Source: Pseudomonadota bacterium
GTDB taxonomy: Bacteria; Myxococcota_A; Polyangia; Haliangiales; Haliangiaceae
Direction of reading: 5' to 3'
Assembly (NCBI GenBank): GCA_022360315.1
Contig: JAKSDA010000555.1
Location: forward strand, 1-64,000
Length of the DNA: 64,000 nucleotides
Notes under the pieces: model-generated
What the model saw: only the letters and a program-made list of their open reading frames with translations
What the model was told of the DNA's origin: nothing
The model's database searches: none
Made by a program: the position numbers and the translations under genes
Shown here: positions 8,947-17,458 of the stretch, piece by piece
How positions within the stretch are numbered: position 1 is the stretch's first letter
Layout: each line of letters starts with the position of its first letter

Positions 8947-9165
8947 ATGGCAAAAATCAGTAAATCCACCGATTCCTCCAGCCTGGCCGAAGTCGTCGAC
9001 CGCATTCTCGATAAGGGCATTGTCGTAGACGCGTGGGCCAAAGTTTCGCTCGTCGGTATCGAGTTGCTTTCGGTCGAGGCTCGGGTGGTCATTGCCTCGG
9101 TCGACACCTATCTCAAATACGCCGAAGCCATCGGTCTCACCAGCACAGCAGCTGCTCCGGCGTGA
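8947..9165 (+). CDS. gvpA: Gas vesicle structural protein GvpA
   Basis: A 72-residue GvpA, the small hydrophobic protein that builds the gas vesicle wall ribs. The diagnostic core is present: [20 protein letters not shown], then [20 protein letters not shown] and the Tyr-containing [11 protein letters not shown] helix. The ATG at 8947 follows AAGGAG with good spacing; eight in-frame codons upstream are not part of the protein. A palindrome precedes it and a strong hairpin follows it. First gene of the + strand gvp unit. Confidence 0.97.
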   Translation: MAKISKSTDSSSLAEVVDRILDKGIVVDAWAKVSLVGIELLSVEARVVIASVDTYLKYAEAIGLTSTAAAPA

Positions 9166-9207
9166 TCTGCGACATACCGCAGAGCAACGTGAACACGTGA
9201 GACACGG

Positions 9208-9238
9208 GATGGGTCATCTCATGACGAGATGGCCCATC
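9208..9238 (+). terminator. Stem-loop after gvpA (putative attenuator)
   Basis: GATGGGTCATCTC (9208-9220) pairs with GAGATGGCCCATC (9226-9238), 12 of 13 positions, around a 5-base loop, followed by TTGG rather than a T-run. Lying 42 bases after the gvpA stop, it could cut readthrough or protect the gvpA message so that the wall protein exceeds the accessory proteins. Confidence 0.55.
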
Positions 9239-9345
9239 TTGGCACACGCCTGTCTCGATTCTCAACCGACGTCGGCCACCGAGAAACCGCCAGATATTCA
9301 GGACATCAACGAACTTCGCATAGTGCGAGAAAGGACAGCGAATCA

Positions 9346-9948
9346 ATGGATAGACTCATGGGATATATGCCGGGGTTGCGCTATGAGTGCCAGCAACGGC
9401 GCGAGCACATGGCTCATATACTGAGCGAAACGAATCGCGCTCTCAAACAAGCATCGCAGCGTGCCCGTGAGCTGCGAGCAGAGTTCTGCTCGACCATGTC
9501 CAGCGAGCTTCAATCGACTCTCGCCAGCCACGAACGTGAACGTCAGGAGCAGGAGCGCGAGCGTCGCGAACAGGAACGTGTGCACCAGACGGCGCGTCGT
9601 GATCTTGTATCGCAATTGCAAACCAGCATGATGGCGGCTGTTCGCCATCTTTCCGAGCAGCGCCAACGACGCGCATCCATGTTGCACGACCGAGCAGCAC
9701 AAGAGCGCGGCGAGCGCCATAAGCAACGGGCTGACTTCCTGGCATTCATGTGGGGCTCTGCCGATGCCGCGGAGAACCGTGGAGCAGAATCGGCCAGGGC
9801 CGACAAAGGCGCCAAAACGACCAAATCGCGGCGCAATTCGCCGTCGTTGAAAGCCACCAGGGCGGCCGGAGCCGACCAGGCTGCCCGGGCCACTGTGCCG
9901 ACTGACGGCAAGATGCCCGCACAAGCCAGTGCGGCTGTAACTGACTGA
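9346..9948 (+). CDS. GvpC-like coiled-coil gas vesicle protein (putative)
   Basis: Start at ATG 9346 (MDRLMGYMPG...) after AAGGAC; upstream codons in this frame are spurious. The 200-residue product is strongly helical from about 15 to 150, rich in Arg/Glu/Gln, with an ERERQEQERERREQER stretch and a RHKQRADFLAFM motif that recalls the repeat ends of GvpC, the outer-surface protein that stiffens vesicles. The last 50 residues are Ala/Lys-rich and probably disordered. I do not see regular 33-residue GvpC repeats, so the name is withheld. Position between gvpA and gvpN is where GvpC is often encoded. Confidence 0.6.
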   Translation: MDRLMGYMPGLRYECQQRREHMAHILSETNRALKQASQRARELRAEFCSTMSSELQSTLASHERERQEQERERREQERVHQTARRDLVSQLQTSMMAAVRHLSEQRQRRASMLHDRAAQERGERHKQRADFLAFMWGSADAAENRGAESARADKGAKTTKSRRNSPSLKATRAAGADQAARATVPTDGKMPAQASAAVTD

Positions 9949-9987
9949 AGCACGAATTAAATCCATTTTCAGGACAGGGGGCTCTTG

Positions 9988-10995
9988 ATGTCTCAAACCA
10001 TGCCGAATGCAGTGGCAACATCACCTGACTCGGTGATGGGTCACGCGATCAAGGTCGAACCCAGCCAGAGTTTTGTATCCACTCCACACGTACAGAAGGT
10101 AAACCAGCGCGCACTGGCCTATTTAAAAGCCGGCTTTCCCATCCATTTTGCCGGACCCGCCGGTGTCGGCAAAACCAGTCTCGCATTCCATCTCGCCGTC
10201 CAGCTAGATGTTCCCGTGGTATTGATGCATGGAGACGCCGAATTCGGCAGCTCCAATCTGGTCGGCAAGAGCGATGGGTTTCGCCACTCGAAAGTCGTCG
10301 ACAATTTTATCCATTCTGTCGTCAAAGTTGAAGAGGAAGCCAAGACGATGTGGGTGGACAACAAACTGACATCGGCGTGTCAACATGGGTATACTCTCAT
10401 CTACGACGAGTTCAACCGATCGCGGCCCGAAGCCAACAACGTGCTACTCTCGGTGCTGGCCGAAGGCGTGTTGAACTTGCCCAAGGGCCACGGCGGGCGC
10501 AAGGGCTATGTCCCGGTCCATCCCGGTTTCCGAATCATCTTCACGTCGAATCCAGACGAGTACGCCGGTGTCCACAAGGCGCAGGACGCCCTCATGGACC
10601 GCATGATCACGATTCATCTCGATCACTACGACCGCGAATCCGAGATCCAGATCGTCGTGGCCAAAACCGGTCGATCGCGCCGGGACGCCGAAGTCATCAC
10701 CGATATTGTCAGGCGCATGCGCGGCGATGAAGGCAAGAATTCGCGCCCGACCATTCGGGCCGCGATCACCATTGGCGCGGTCATGACCAGTATGGACGCG
10801 CAGGTTGGCTGGCACGATGAGCGGTTCCGCTGGGCGTGTCGCGATGTCCTGGGCCGGGACGTAGCGCGGGTGACCCGGGCCGGCCACACTGTATCGACTC
10901 AGATCGACCAAGTGGTGCAGGAAGTCTGCAAACAGTACACCGGCCCTTCAGCCGACGCGCCGATGCCCGATCACCTGAACGGAGCATTCTCATGA
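9988..10995 (+). CDS. gvpN: Gas vesicle AAA/MoxR-type ATPase GvpN
   Basis: 335 residues, beginning at ATG 9988 after a G-rich site; a TTG one codon earlier is less likely. Walker A is GPAGVGKT (56-63). The Walker B/adjacent motif is IYDEFNRSRPEANNVLLSVL, the hallmark of GvpN, followed by IIFTSNPDEYAGVHKAQDAL (sensor region). GvpN is an ATPase needed for vesicle growth. The stop overlaps the next start (ATGA). Confidence 0.95.
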   Translation: MSQTMPNAVATSPDSVMGHAIKVEPSQSFVSTPHVQKVNQRALAYLKAGFPIHFAGPAGVGKTSLAFHLAVQLDVPVVLMHGDAEFGSSNLVGKSDGFRHSKVVDNFIHSVVKVEEEAKTMWVDNKLTSACQHGYTLIYDEFNRSRPEANNVLLSVLAEGVLNLPKGHGGRKGYVPVHPGFRIIFTSNPDEYAGVHKAQDALMDRMITIHLDHYDRESEIQIVVAKTGRSRRDAEVITDIVRRMRGDEGKNSRPTIRAAITIGAVMTSMDAQVGWHDERFRWACRDVLGRDVARVTRAGHTVSTQIDQVVQEVCKQYTGPSADAPMPDHLNGAFS

Positions 10996-11303
10996 AGAAA
11001 CAGGTAGCACGACTGCGTGGTGTAGCAGATATCCGGACCATGTCGGGCCGGTTTGGAAAATCCAGAATGCCCCATGAGCTTCTCTTGCGTCTGGCCAGTC
11101 TCGAACTCGAACGGGCCCGTCGCAATCAGGAACGCACAAGTGCACTGGAGCGAATACGCGTGATCGAAGAGCGATTTGCCGAAATCGACGCCGAGAAAGA
11201 ATCGATCTGTCAATTGCTCCAAGAAGCGGGTATCTCATTATCAGGGGCTGGCGAAAAAACGCCAACCCGCGCGATCAGCGAAGCATTCTGCATCCGATAT
11301 TGA
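10992..11303 (+). CDS. Small coiled-coil protein of the gvp operon
   Basis: 103 residues, start ATG overlapping the gvpN stop. An N-terminal basic segment (MKKQVARLRG) is followed by a long helix (about 28-80) with a heptad-like pattern (LLRLASLELERARRNQERTS). I do not recognise a named Gvp family. Coupling to gvpN and lying directly before gvpF/L argues for an accessory or assembly role. No Cys/His site or enzyme motif is visible. Confidence 0.75.
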   Translation: MKKQVARLRGVADIRTMSGRFGKSRMPHELLLRLASLELERARRNQERTSALERIRVIEERFAEIDAEKESICQLLQEAGISLSGAGEKTPTRAISEAFCIRY

Positions 11304-11338
11304 GATACGCAAACCAGATCATCCACTGAGGGGCACAG

Positions 11339-12118
11339 ATGGAGACAAACGAAACCACCAGATCGGGGCAATATTTGTATGCCGTGATCCCCAGGGCAGA
11401 CGAAGCGACCTTTGGCGACATGGGGATCGACGGGGCACGGGTTGGCACCATCACCGAGGGACCGCTATCCGCGGTGGTGAGCGAGACCGGGCTCAAGCGA
11501 ATCAAACCCAAGCGCCGCCACGTCACGGCTCATCAGAGAGTGCTGCAAAAACTGATGGAGGAGCGCGCCGTCTTGCCGGTGTCATTTGGCGTGGTCGCCG
11601 ACAGCGCCGAGGCCATTCGCGGGCTTTTGTTCCGCCACCAGGACGAGTTGTGTGGCGAACTGGAGCGGGTCGGCGACAAGGTCGAGATGACCCTGCGGGT
11701 CAACTGGGACGTGCCCAATGTGTTTGAATATCTGGTCCATCGCCACTCCGAGTTGCGGGAGATGCGAGACCGATTGTGGGGAGCTGGAAATCAGCCCACC
11801 CGAGCTGAGATGATCGAGGTCGGCAAGGCGTTCGAAAGCCTGCTCGAGGAAGATCGGGAGCGCTCACTCGCGGTGGTAAAGCAAGTATTGACCGAACGCG
11901 GTGTGACCATCGAGCGCAACGGGATTCAGGATGAACGTGAAGTGATGAACCTGTCATGTCTGGTGCCCCAGGCCCAGCACGAGGAATTCGAAGAGGCGGT
12001 GGTCGCAGCGGCCAGCCATTTTGACCAGCATTACTCGTTCGACTACAGCGGCCCATGGCCGCCGTATAGCTTTGTCCATCTCGATCTGCAAAGCAACCAC
12101 ATCAACGAGGTGGTGTGA
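11339..12118 (+). CDS. gvpF/L: Gas vesicle protein GvpF/GvpL (copy 1)
   Basis: 259 residues. Typical features are the N-terminal YLYAVIP strand, AVLPVSFGVVAD in the first domain, a central helical region, and the C-terminal FDYSGPWPPYSFVHL motif shared by GvpF and GvpL. These minor proteins contact GvpA and are needed to start assembly. ATG 11339 follows a GAGGGG site. The unit continues into gvpG with a 3' junction that nearly overlaps. F and L cannot be told apart by eye. Confidence 0.95.
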   Translation: METNETTRSGQYLYAVIPRADEATFGDMGIDGARVGTITEGPLSAVVSETGLKRIKPKRRHVTAHQRVLQKLMEERAVLPVSFGVVADSAEAIRGLLFRHQDELCGELERVGDKVEMTLRVNWDVPNVFEYLVHRHSELREMRDRLWGAGNQPTRAEMIEVGKAFESLLEEDRERSLAVVKQVLTERGVTIERNGIQDEREVMNLSCLVPQAQHEEFEEAVVAAASHFDQHYSFDYSGPWPPYSFVHLDLQSNHINEVV

Positions 12119-12120
12119 CC

Positions 12121-12327
12121 ATGTTGTTGCGCGGACTGATGCTAGTGTTTCAGGAGGTCGCCGATGCGGTCGAGCAAGATCGGGAAAACGAGAGCGCCGC
12201 TCTGAAGGGCGATTTGCGCCAGCTTTACAGCAAGCTCGAGGCGGGCGAGATCTCGGAAGAGGTATTCGACCGCGAAGAAGACCGAATTCTCGATCGTCTC
12301 GACGAGCTAGACGGCGAGCCGGACTAG
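12121..12327 (+). CDS. gvpG: Gas vesicle protein GvpG
   Basis: 68 residues from ATG 12121; a GTG at 12115 overlapping the previous stop would add two residues. The sequence has the GvpG layout: a hydrophobic N-terminus (MLLRGLMLVFQEVADAVEQ) and the acidic SKLEAGEISEEVFDREEDR helix near the C-terminus. GvpG is a small assembly-essential protein. A 173-base gap to the next gene contains a stem-loop. Confidence 0.88.
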   Translation: MLLRGLMLVFQEVADAVEQDRENESAALKGDLRQLYSKLEAGEISEEVFDREEDRILDRLDELDGEPD

Positions 12328-12429
12328 CGCGAGACGGCAACCGGGTCAGCTGGCGCGGACACCGATTCGCATATGCTGGGTTGGTTGCGATCTCATTGAA
12401 TTGTAGAGTATCGCGCGGGCGGCGCGAAT

Positions 12430-12462
12430 CTCAGGTGTGAGCAAGAGGGTACCGCACCTGAG
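12430..12462 (+). promoter_or_regulatory. Stem-loop between gvpG and gvpS
   Basis: CTCAGGTG (12430-12437) and CACCTGAG (12455-12462) form an 8-bp perfect stem with a 17-base loop. It sits 38 bases before the gvpS start in the longest gap inside the + strand gvp unit. It could be an internal operator or an RNA processing/attenuation signal. Confidence 0.4.
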
Positions 12463-12500
12463 TGATTTGGGTCAGAAGCACCACAGCAAGGAGTGCCGGT

Positions 12501-12722
12501 ATGAATATTGATGGACCGGAGCAATCTACCTGGCTCGACAACGTCGGCGAAGACGAACCGATCGCTTTGTGCGAAGTCCTGGACCGAGTTCTCAACAAGG
12601 GAGCGGCAGTCCGGGGCGATATAGTATTATCTGTGGCCGGAATCGATCTGGTGTATCTAGGATTCGATCTATTGCTCTGCTCGGCAGAAAAAGCCCATGC
12701 GATTGGCGTCCTGCATGATTGA
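12501..12722 (+). CDS. gvpS: GvpA-family minor gas vesicle protein GvpS
   Basis: 73 residues; ATG 12501 follows AAGGAGTGCCGGT. A GvpA-family core is clear (LCEVLDRVLNKGAAVRGDI). The segment VLSVAGIDLVYLGFDLLLCS is closest to the GvpS pattern (SIAGVDLVYLDLRVLISS in Bacillus as I recall it) rather than to GvpA, GvpJ or GvpM. GvpS is thought to be a minor wall or nucleation subunit. It overlaps or abuts gvpK. Confidence 0.85.
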   Translation: MNIDGPEQSTWLDNVGEDEPIALCEVLDRVLNKGAAVRGDIVLSVAGIDLVYLGFDLLLCSAEKAHAIGVLHD

Positions 12723-12762
12723 TCGGCCGACGATACCGGATCCTGAACCGGCAGGTGTCACC

Positions 12763-13152
12763 ATGACCGAGGCTCAGGAGCAAACCCTGCAGCACGTTGG
12801 CTCACCGATGTCGATGGACACGTCGATAGAAATAGAAACTTCGGACCCGGACGCATTTGTCCAGGTCATGGATCAGCCGTCCAGCCTGGTCGGGCGGCTG
12901 GATGTGGCCGATGATCAGGCGAAAAACGGGCTCGGTCAGCTGGTCCTCACCCTGGTCAAGCTGATCCACGAGCTTCTGGAAAAGCAAGCCATTCGCCGCA
13001 TGGACAGCGGCACACTGAGCGACGAAGAGATCGAACGACTGGGCACAGCCCTATGGCATCAAGCCGAGATGATCGACCGGCTGCGTCGAGAATTCGGGCT
13101 CCGCGAAGACGAGCTCAACCTCGACCTCGGGCCGCTCGGCAAACTGCTTTGA
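12763..13152 (+). CDS. gvpK: Gas vesicle protein GvpK
   Basis: 129 residues from ATG 12763, chosen because AGGTG lies seven bases upstream; ATG 12715, overlapping the gvpS stop, would add 16 residues. The GvpK signature is unmistakable: KNGLGQLVLTLVKLIHELLE, then QAIRRMDSGTLSDEEIERLG, and the C-terminal ELNLDLGPLGKLL. GvpK is an essential accessory protein of unknown exact role. Confidence 0.93.
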   Translation: MTEAQEQTLQHVGSPMSMDTSIEIETSDPDAFVQVMDQPSSLVGRLDVADDQAKNGLGQLVLTLVKLIHELLEKQAIRRMDSGTLSDEEIERLGTALWHQAEMIDRLRREFGLREDELNLDLGPLGKLL

Positions 13153-13165
13153 CAGCGAGGAACGC

Positions 13166-13558
13166 ATGAGCTCATCACACAGGATTTCGCACGCTACCGA
13201 CTCGTCGACGCTGGCCGACGTACTCGAGCGTGTTCTCGATCAGGGCATCGTGATCGCTGGCGACATTCGGGTCAAGCTGGTCGACATCGAGCTTCTCACC
13301 ATCCAGATCCGTCTGGTCATCTGCTCGGTGGACAAGGCCATCGAAATGGGCATGGACTGGTGGGCCAAAAATCCCAATTTTTCGTCGCTGGCCGGGCAAA
13401 CCTGTGCCGGTGACGAGGGCCGGGCCATAGCCGCTGCCAGCCGGGTAGCGGAGCTGAGCGACCCCGGCCCGGCGAGCCAGGCCCCATCGATGAGCCAGGC
13501 GCAAAAACAACAGCGCATTGCCCAGCTCCAGGCCGAACTCGCCCGTCTCAACACGTGA
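13166..13558 (+). CDS. gvpJ: GvpA-family protein GvpJ
   Basis: 130 residues, ATG after GAGGAACGC. The GvpA-like core (STLADVLERVLDQGIVIAGD, then VDIELLTIQIRLVICSVDKA) is followed by the GvpJ-specific EMGMDWWAKNP. A C-terminal tail (about 85-130) ends in a short coiled coil (AQKQQRIAQLQAELARL), longer than in typical GvpJ. Last gene of the + strand gvp unit; its stop lies inside the 3' end of the convergent gvpF/L copy 2 (11-base overlap). Confidence 0.93.
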   Translation: MSSSHRISHATDSSTLADVLERVLDQGIVIAGDIRVKLVDIELLTIQIRLVICSVDKAIEMGMDWWAKNPNFSSLAGQTCAGDEGRAIAAASRVAELSDPGPASQAPSMSQAQKQQRIAQLQAELARLNT

Positions 13559-14393
13559 CCGGGTCGGTCAGCGCGGCAAAATTGTACGGCGGCCAGGGAC
13601 CGCTGAGCAGCACCTTGTACTCGTCATCGCGGCCCATCCCGCGAAATGTTTGGCGAAAGGCCGGCACGCTGGCCCGTTCGACCAGAAAGTAGACGGACAG
13701 CGTGGGGCACCGATAAGGCGGCTTTGGCGTTGCCGAGAACTCGGTCCTGGAGCGCACAGCAAGCGCCGAGAAGTTACGGGAAACCTTGTCTGCAATGGAC
13801 TCGGCTCGCCGGACCAGCCAGTCCTGCCCGGCGTGATGGCGCCGGCGCGCCTCCAAAAACGCCCGCCCCGGCCCCGACGCAGATGCAGTTCCCGAACCAC
13901 GTGCCGAAGAACTCATCGAACCACGTGCCGAAGAACTCATCGAACCACTTGCCGAAGGACTCATCGAACCGCTTGCCGAAGTAGGTATCGAGGTGGTTAT
14001 AGAAGTGGGTTTCTCTGCCGCCTGGGCATGGGAAACATCCACGGGCGGCAACAGAATTCGGATTGCCATTTCGACCCGGTCGCGCAGTTCGTCCAGGCGG
14101 CGGGTGAATTCGCCATATCGAGTGGACAGAACCTCGAGTGTGCCGAGCAGGCAGCCATAGCGGACCGGTATGACCGCGCCCTTGTTGCTCAGCGTGGTGA
14201 CCACCCGGTCGAATGCGCGAACTGCCTCGACAGTCGGTGGCATGGACAGACTGTCACTGCTGTCCAGATAAGACACAGCAGCGCCGAGTTCGCGATGCCG
14301 GACAATGGCAACCGGTCGATTGCCGATGCCGAGCAATGTCCTTGAGTGGACCGACGAATCGACAATGCAGTAAAGCAGCGAGCAATCATTCAT
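13548..14393 (-). CDS. gvpF/L: Gas vesicle protein GvpF/GvpL (copy 2) with expanded Ser-rich linker
   Basis: 281 residues, start ATG 14393 inside the stop of the preceding gene (ATGAATGA). The N-domain has LLYCIVD and GAVIPVRYGCLL; the C-domain ends in SGPWPPYNFAAL, the family hallmark. Between them lies a low-complexity linker (about 121-175) made of repeats such as GSMSSSAR, encoded by 24-base tandem repeats. The linker interrupts the normal helical connection, so the two domains may move freely. The 3' end overlaps gvpJ tail to tail. Confidence 0.9.
   Translation of the reverse strand: MNDCSLLYCIVDSSVHSRTLLGIGNRPVAIVRHRELGAAVSYLDSSDSLSMPPTVEAVRAFDRVVTTLSNKGAVIPVRYGCLLGTLEVLSTRYGEFTRRLDELRDRVEMAIRILLPPVDVSHAQAAEKPTSITTSIPTSASGSMSPSASGSMSSSARGSMSSSARGSGTASASGPGRAFLEARRRHHAGQDWLVRRAESIADKVSRNFSALAVRSRTEFSATPKPPYRCPTLSVYFLVERASVPAFRQTFRGMGRDDEYKVLLSGPWPPYNFAALTDPVTC
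13894..13989. repeat. Four 24-bp tandem repeats inside gvpF/L copy 2
   Basis: Units at 13894-13917, 13918-13941, 13942-13965 and 13966-13989. The first two are identical (GAACCACGTGCCGAAGAACT + CATC); the third and fourth diverge progressively. Each unit is eight codons, so copy-number change keeps the frame and alters only linker length. Confidence 0.92.
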
Positions 14394-15255
14394 GGCCGTC
14401 CTCGCCCCAATCGGGGCGAAAGCGATAGGGCGGCAGCGGCCCCACCGATTCGAGTTCGATTCCACAGGCTTTCAGTGAAGGTGCCAGGGCGTCGACACAG
14501 CGGAGGAACTCACCGCGATCGCTTCCGGCGAGCAAAAATGCCACATTGATCGCCACGTCTTTATCCCGTCCTCCGGCGGCCCTGGATTGCCCTCGCAATA
14601 CCTTGTGATCACGGGCGACGCCGGCCAGGGCGTCGACCAGTTGGGCGCGTTTTCCAGCCACGAACGAACCGACTTTCTTGTGCGCGTCCCGGTGGATTTT
14701 CTTTTCGAGCAAATAGCGCGCTCCCGACGACGCCGGCAAACGGGCCATGCGCTCATCGCTCGACGCCAGAGCCGATTGCACGGCTTGCCGGTCGAGCAAT
14801 CCCTTGAGCGCCCACTCCTCCTTGTCGGCCACGAAGTCGAGAAAGGTCGAGATCTCGTCGAAATGGTCTCTCACATACCGCCCGAGCGCGCTCGGCGATG
14901 AAAAGAGGGCACCGAAATCGGCCGGGAAAACCGGCGAAAACTCCATGACTGCGCGGATGATCTGATCGTGGCGAACGGCCCGGGGACCCACCCAGGACAG
15001 ATCGTTCAGTTTCGCTTCACTCTCGGGGCCGACCCACTCGCGCAGAGAAACCCGCTCGGCGATGGAGATCACGTCCCGATACCCGATGGAGTGGATCGCC
15101 GTGGTGATCTGCTCATTGCGAAACAGAGCCACAGCCTCGGGACGTGCGAAGCAGTACAGTTTGAGGCCATCGGCGCTTTCGGAAACCCGGCCAGATACGT
15201 GGCCAGACCGGAAACCCGTTCCATGCTCGGATACATGACTAGACATATGGTTCAT
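14386..15255 (-). CDS. gvpF/L: Gas vesicle protein GvpF/GvpL (copy 3)
   Basis: 289 residues. Family features include KLYCFARPEA at the start of the first domain, MEFSPVFPADFGALFSSP, the coiled helical middle (YLLEKKIHRDAHKK) and ESVGPLPPYRFRPDW near the end in place of the usual GPWPPYSF. A His/Ser/Gly-rich extension of about 30 residues precedes the first strand; a later start is possible. It is coupled at both ends: the start overlaps the cdc48-like stop (ATGA) and the stop overlaps gvpF/L copy 2. Confidence 0.88.
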   Translation of the reverse strand: MNHMSSHVSEHGTGFRSGHVSGRVSESADGLKLYCFARPEAVALFRNEQITTAIHSIGYRDVISIAERVSLREWVGPESEAKLNDLSWVGPRAVRHDQIIRAVMEFSPVFPADFGALFSSPSALGRYVRDHFDEISTFLDFVADKEEWALKGLLDRQAVQSALASSDERMARLPASSGARYLLEKKIHRDAHKKVGSFVAGKRAQLVDALAGVARDHKVLRGQSRAAGGRDKDVAINVAFLLAGSDRGEFLRCVDALAPSLKACGIELESVGPLPPYRFRPDWGEDGHE

Positions 15256-17444
15256 GGCTCTCCCAATCGGGTCGTGACGACATTGTGGGCATGGGCGAAA
15301 TCGTCCCGGTTGATCGCAACCTCGGGCTGCGCCCGGGTCCTTTCGGAAGATTCGTCATGTCCGGTGTCGTCGTCAATGGACGAAATCGCCCGACGCAGGG
15401 CGCGCATGGCTGCGTGCTGACAGATCTCGGCGATCTCTGCTCCACTCATGCCATCGCATTGGTCGGCCAGCCCGTGCAGATCGACCCCGGATACGATGGG
15501 CTTGTTGCGCACATGAATATCGATGATCTCGTGGCGACCCACCGCATCGGGCAGAGGAATCTCGATGACCAGGTCGAAGCGTCCGGGTCGCAACAGGGCC
15601 GGATCGAGCAGGTCGGCTCGATTGGTGGCGCCCAGGATCATCACGCCGCGCAGGTCTTCCACTCCGTCGAGTTCGGTGAGGATCTGCGCACTGACCCGAT
15701 CCGAGACGCCAGAATCGCCGCCGCCATGGCCGCGCATGGGAAAAAGCGCATCGATCTCGTCGAAGAACACGATACACGGTGCCGCCTGCCTGGCCTTGCG
15801 AAACACGTCGCGCACAGCTTTTTCCGACTCGCCGACAAATTTGGACATCAGGGATGGACCCTTGATCGAGATGAAGTTGACGCCACTCTCGGTGGCCAAT
15901 GCCTTGGCCAGGAGAGTCTTGCCGCACCCGGGCGGTCCTTCGAGAAGCGCGCCCTTGACCGGCCGGGCACCGCTTTGCCTGAGCAACTCGGGATATTTGA
16001 GCGGCCATTCGACCGCTTCGATCAGGGTGTCTTTGACCGGGCCCAGGCCGCCGATATCGGTCCAGCGCACGTCGGGCACTTCCACGAACACCTCGCGAAT
16101 GGCCGACGGCTCGATTTCCTGCAGAGCCGTGGTGAAGTCGCTCATGGTGACTTCCAGCCCGAGCAGTTGCTCGTAGGGAATGCTGGTCCGGGCAAAGTCG
16201 ATATCGTCCATGATCCGGCGCAGGCAGAGCATGGCCGACTCGCGGCACAGAGCTTCGAGATCGGCGCCGACAAAGCCGTGCGTCATACGGGCCAGTCGAT
16301 CGACGTCGACGTCGCTGGCCAGCGGCATGCCGCGGCTGTGCACATCGAGAATCTCGCGGCGGCCGTGCCGATCCGGGATGGGAATGGCGATCTCGCGATC
16401 GAAGCGACCGGGCCGGCGCAGGGCTGGATCGATCGAGTTGGGCAAGTTTGTCGCCGCGATGACAATGACGTTCTGGCGCTGGTTCAGGCCATCCATCAGG
16501 GCGAGCAGCTGGGCCACCACTCGCTTTTCCACGTCGCCGACCACCCGTTCGCGCTGCGGCGCAATGGCATCGATCTCGTCGAGAAAAATGATGCTCGGCC
16601 CCTTGCGCCCGGCCTCTTCGAACACCTTGCGCAGATGCGCTTCGCTCTCGCCGTAGAACTTGTGGATGATTTCGGGACCGTTGATCGAGAAAAAGCCGGC
16701 CTCGGTTTCGTGGGCGATGGTCCGGGCGATGAGGGTCTTGCCCGAGCCCGGCGGGCCGTAGAGCAAGACCCCCTTGGGCGCAGAAATACCCAGCCGCTCG
16801 AACACTTCGGGATAACGCAGCGGCAGCTCGATCATCTCGCGAATGCGGTGGACCTGTTTGCCGAGACCGCCGATATCCTCGTACGAGGGTGCCTCGCGGC
16901 GCATGTCCGAGTGTCCGTTGTTGCCGGCCGGCCGTGCCGCGATAGTGAGCTCGGTAGTCGGTGCGATCAGAGCCGGTCCCCTGGGACTGATGCCCTCGAC
17001 CACGAATTCTGCCGATCGGTTGGCGAACAGAGTGGCCCGAATTCGGTCGCCCTTGGTAATCGGCAGGCCATCGAGCAAACTGCCGATGTACTCGAGATCG
17101 CGTTTGCGCGGTGTGATGTTCAGAGGGGCCAATCTGACCGTCTCTGCCGTGGCGACCTTGATGGGTTGCACGCGCACCTGCTCGCCCAAACCGAGACCCA
17201 CATTCTCGCGGGTAATTCCATCCATCTGGATCTTGACCTGTCCGCGGTGCTGACGATGGGCGGGCATGGCCTTGGCGACGGTCTGGCGCTTTCCGTGCAG
17301 CTGCACCGTATCGCCGACCTGCAGACCCAGCCGGCCGAGATCTTTGGGATCGATACGAACCAGCGCCCGGCCCACGTCCTTGACCGAGGCCTCGGTAATC
17401 CTGAGTTCGATCGCGGTGGGATCAGCCGTGGTGGAATTGTCCAT
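15252..17444 (-). CDS. CDC48/VAT-type double AAA ATPase of the gas vesicle locus
   Basis: 730 residues: a CDC48 N-domain (double-psi barrel, about 12-100, GRALVRIDPKDLGRLGL; second part 105-175), then two AAA modules. D1 has Walker A GPPGSGKT (230-237) and IIFLDEIDAI (285-294). D2 has GPPGCGKT (503-510), IVFFDEIDAL (558-567) and the pore loop SKFVGES (534-540). Both have NPxxID/RRPGRFD or LRPGRFD arginine-finger regions, so both look active. CDC48-type unfoldases remodel or extract proteins. Placed between gvpH and gvpF/L in one unit (14-base gap, 4-base overlap), it probably acts on Gvp proteins. A GAGG site precedes the ATG. Confidence 0.95.
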   Translation of the reverse strand: MDNSTTADPTAIELRITEASVKDVGRALVRIDPKDLGRLGLQVGDTVQLHGKRQTVAKAMPAHRQHRGQVKIQMDGITRENVGLGLGEQVRVQPIKVATAETVRLAPLNITPRKRDLEYIGSLLDGLPITKGDRIRATLFANRSAEFVVEGISPRGPALIAPTTELTIAARPAGNNGHSDMRREAPSYEDIGGLGKQVHRIREMIELPLRYPEVFERLGISAPKGVLLYGPPGSGKTLIARTIAHETEAGFFSINGPEIIHKFYGESEAHLRKVFEEAGRKGPSIIFLDEIDAIAPQRERVVGDVEKRVVAQLLALMDGLNQRQNVIVIAATNLPNSIDPALRRPGRFDREIAIPIPDRHGRREILDVHSRGMPLASDVDVDRLARMTHGFVGADLEALCRESAMLCLRRIMDDIDFARTSIPYEQLLGLEVTMSDFTTALQEIEPSAIREVFVEVPDVRWTDIGGLGPVKDTLIEAVEWPLKYPELLRQSGARPVKGALLEGPPGCGKTLLAKALATESGVNFISIKGPSLMSKFVGESEKAVRDVFRKARQAAPCIVFFDEIDALFPMRGHGGGDSGVSDRVSAQILTELDGVEDLRGVMILGATNRADLLDPALLRPGRFDLVIEIPLPDAVGRHEIIDIHVRNKPIVSGVDLHGLADQCDGMSGAEIAEICQHAAMRALRRAISSIDDDTGHDESSERTRAQPEVAINRDDFAHAHNVVTTRLGEP

Positions 17445-17458
17445 GAGTGCCTCGAGCG

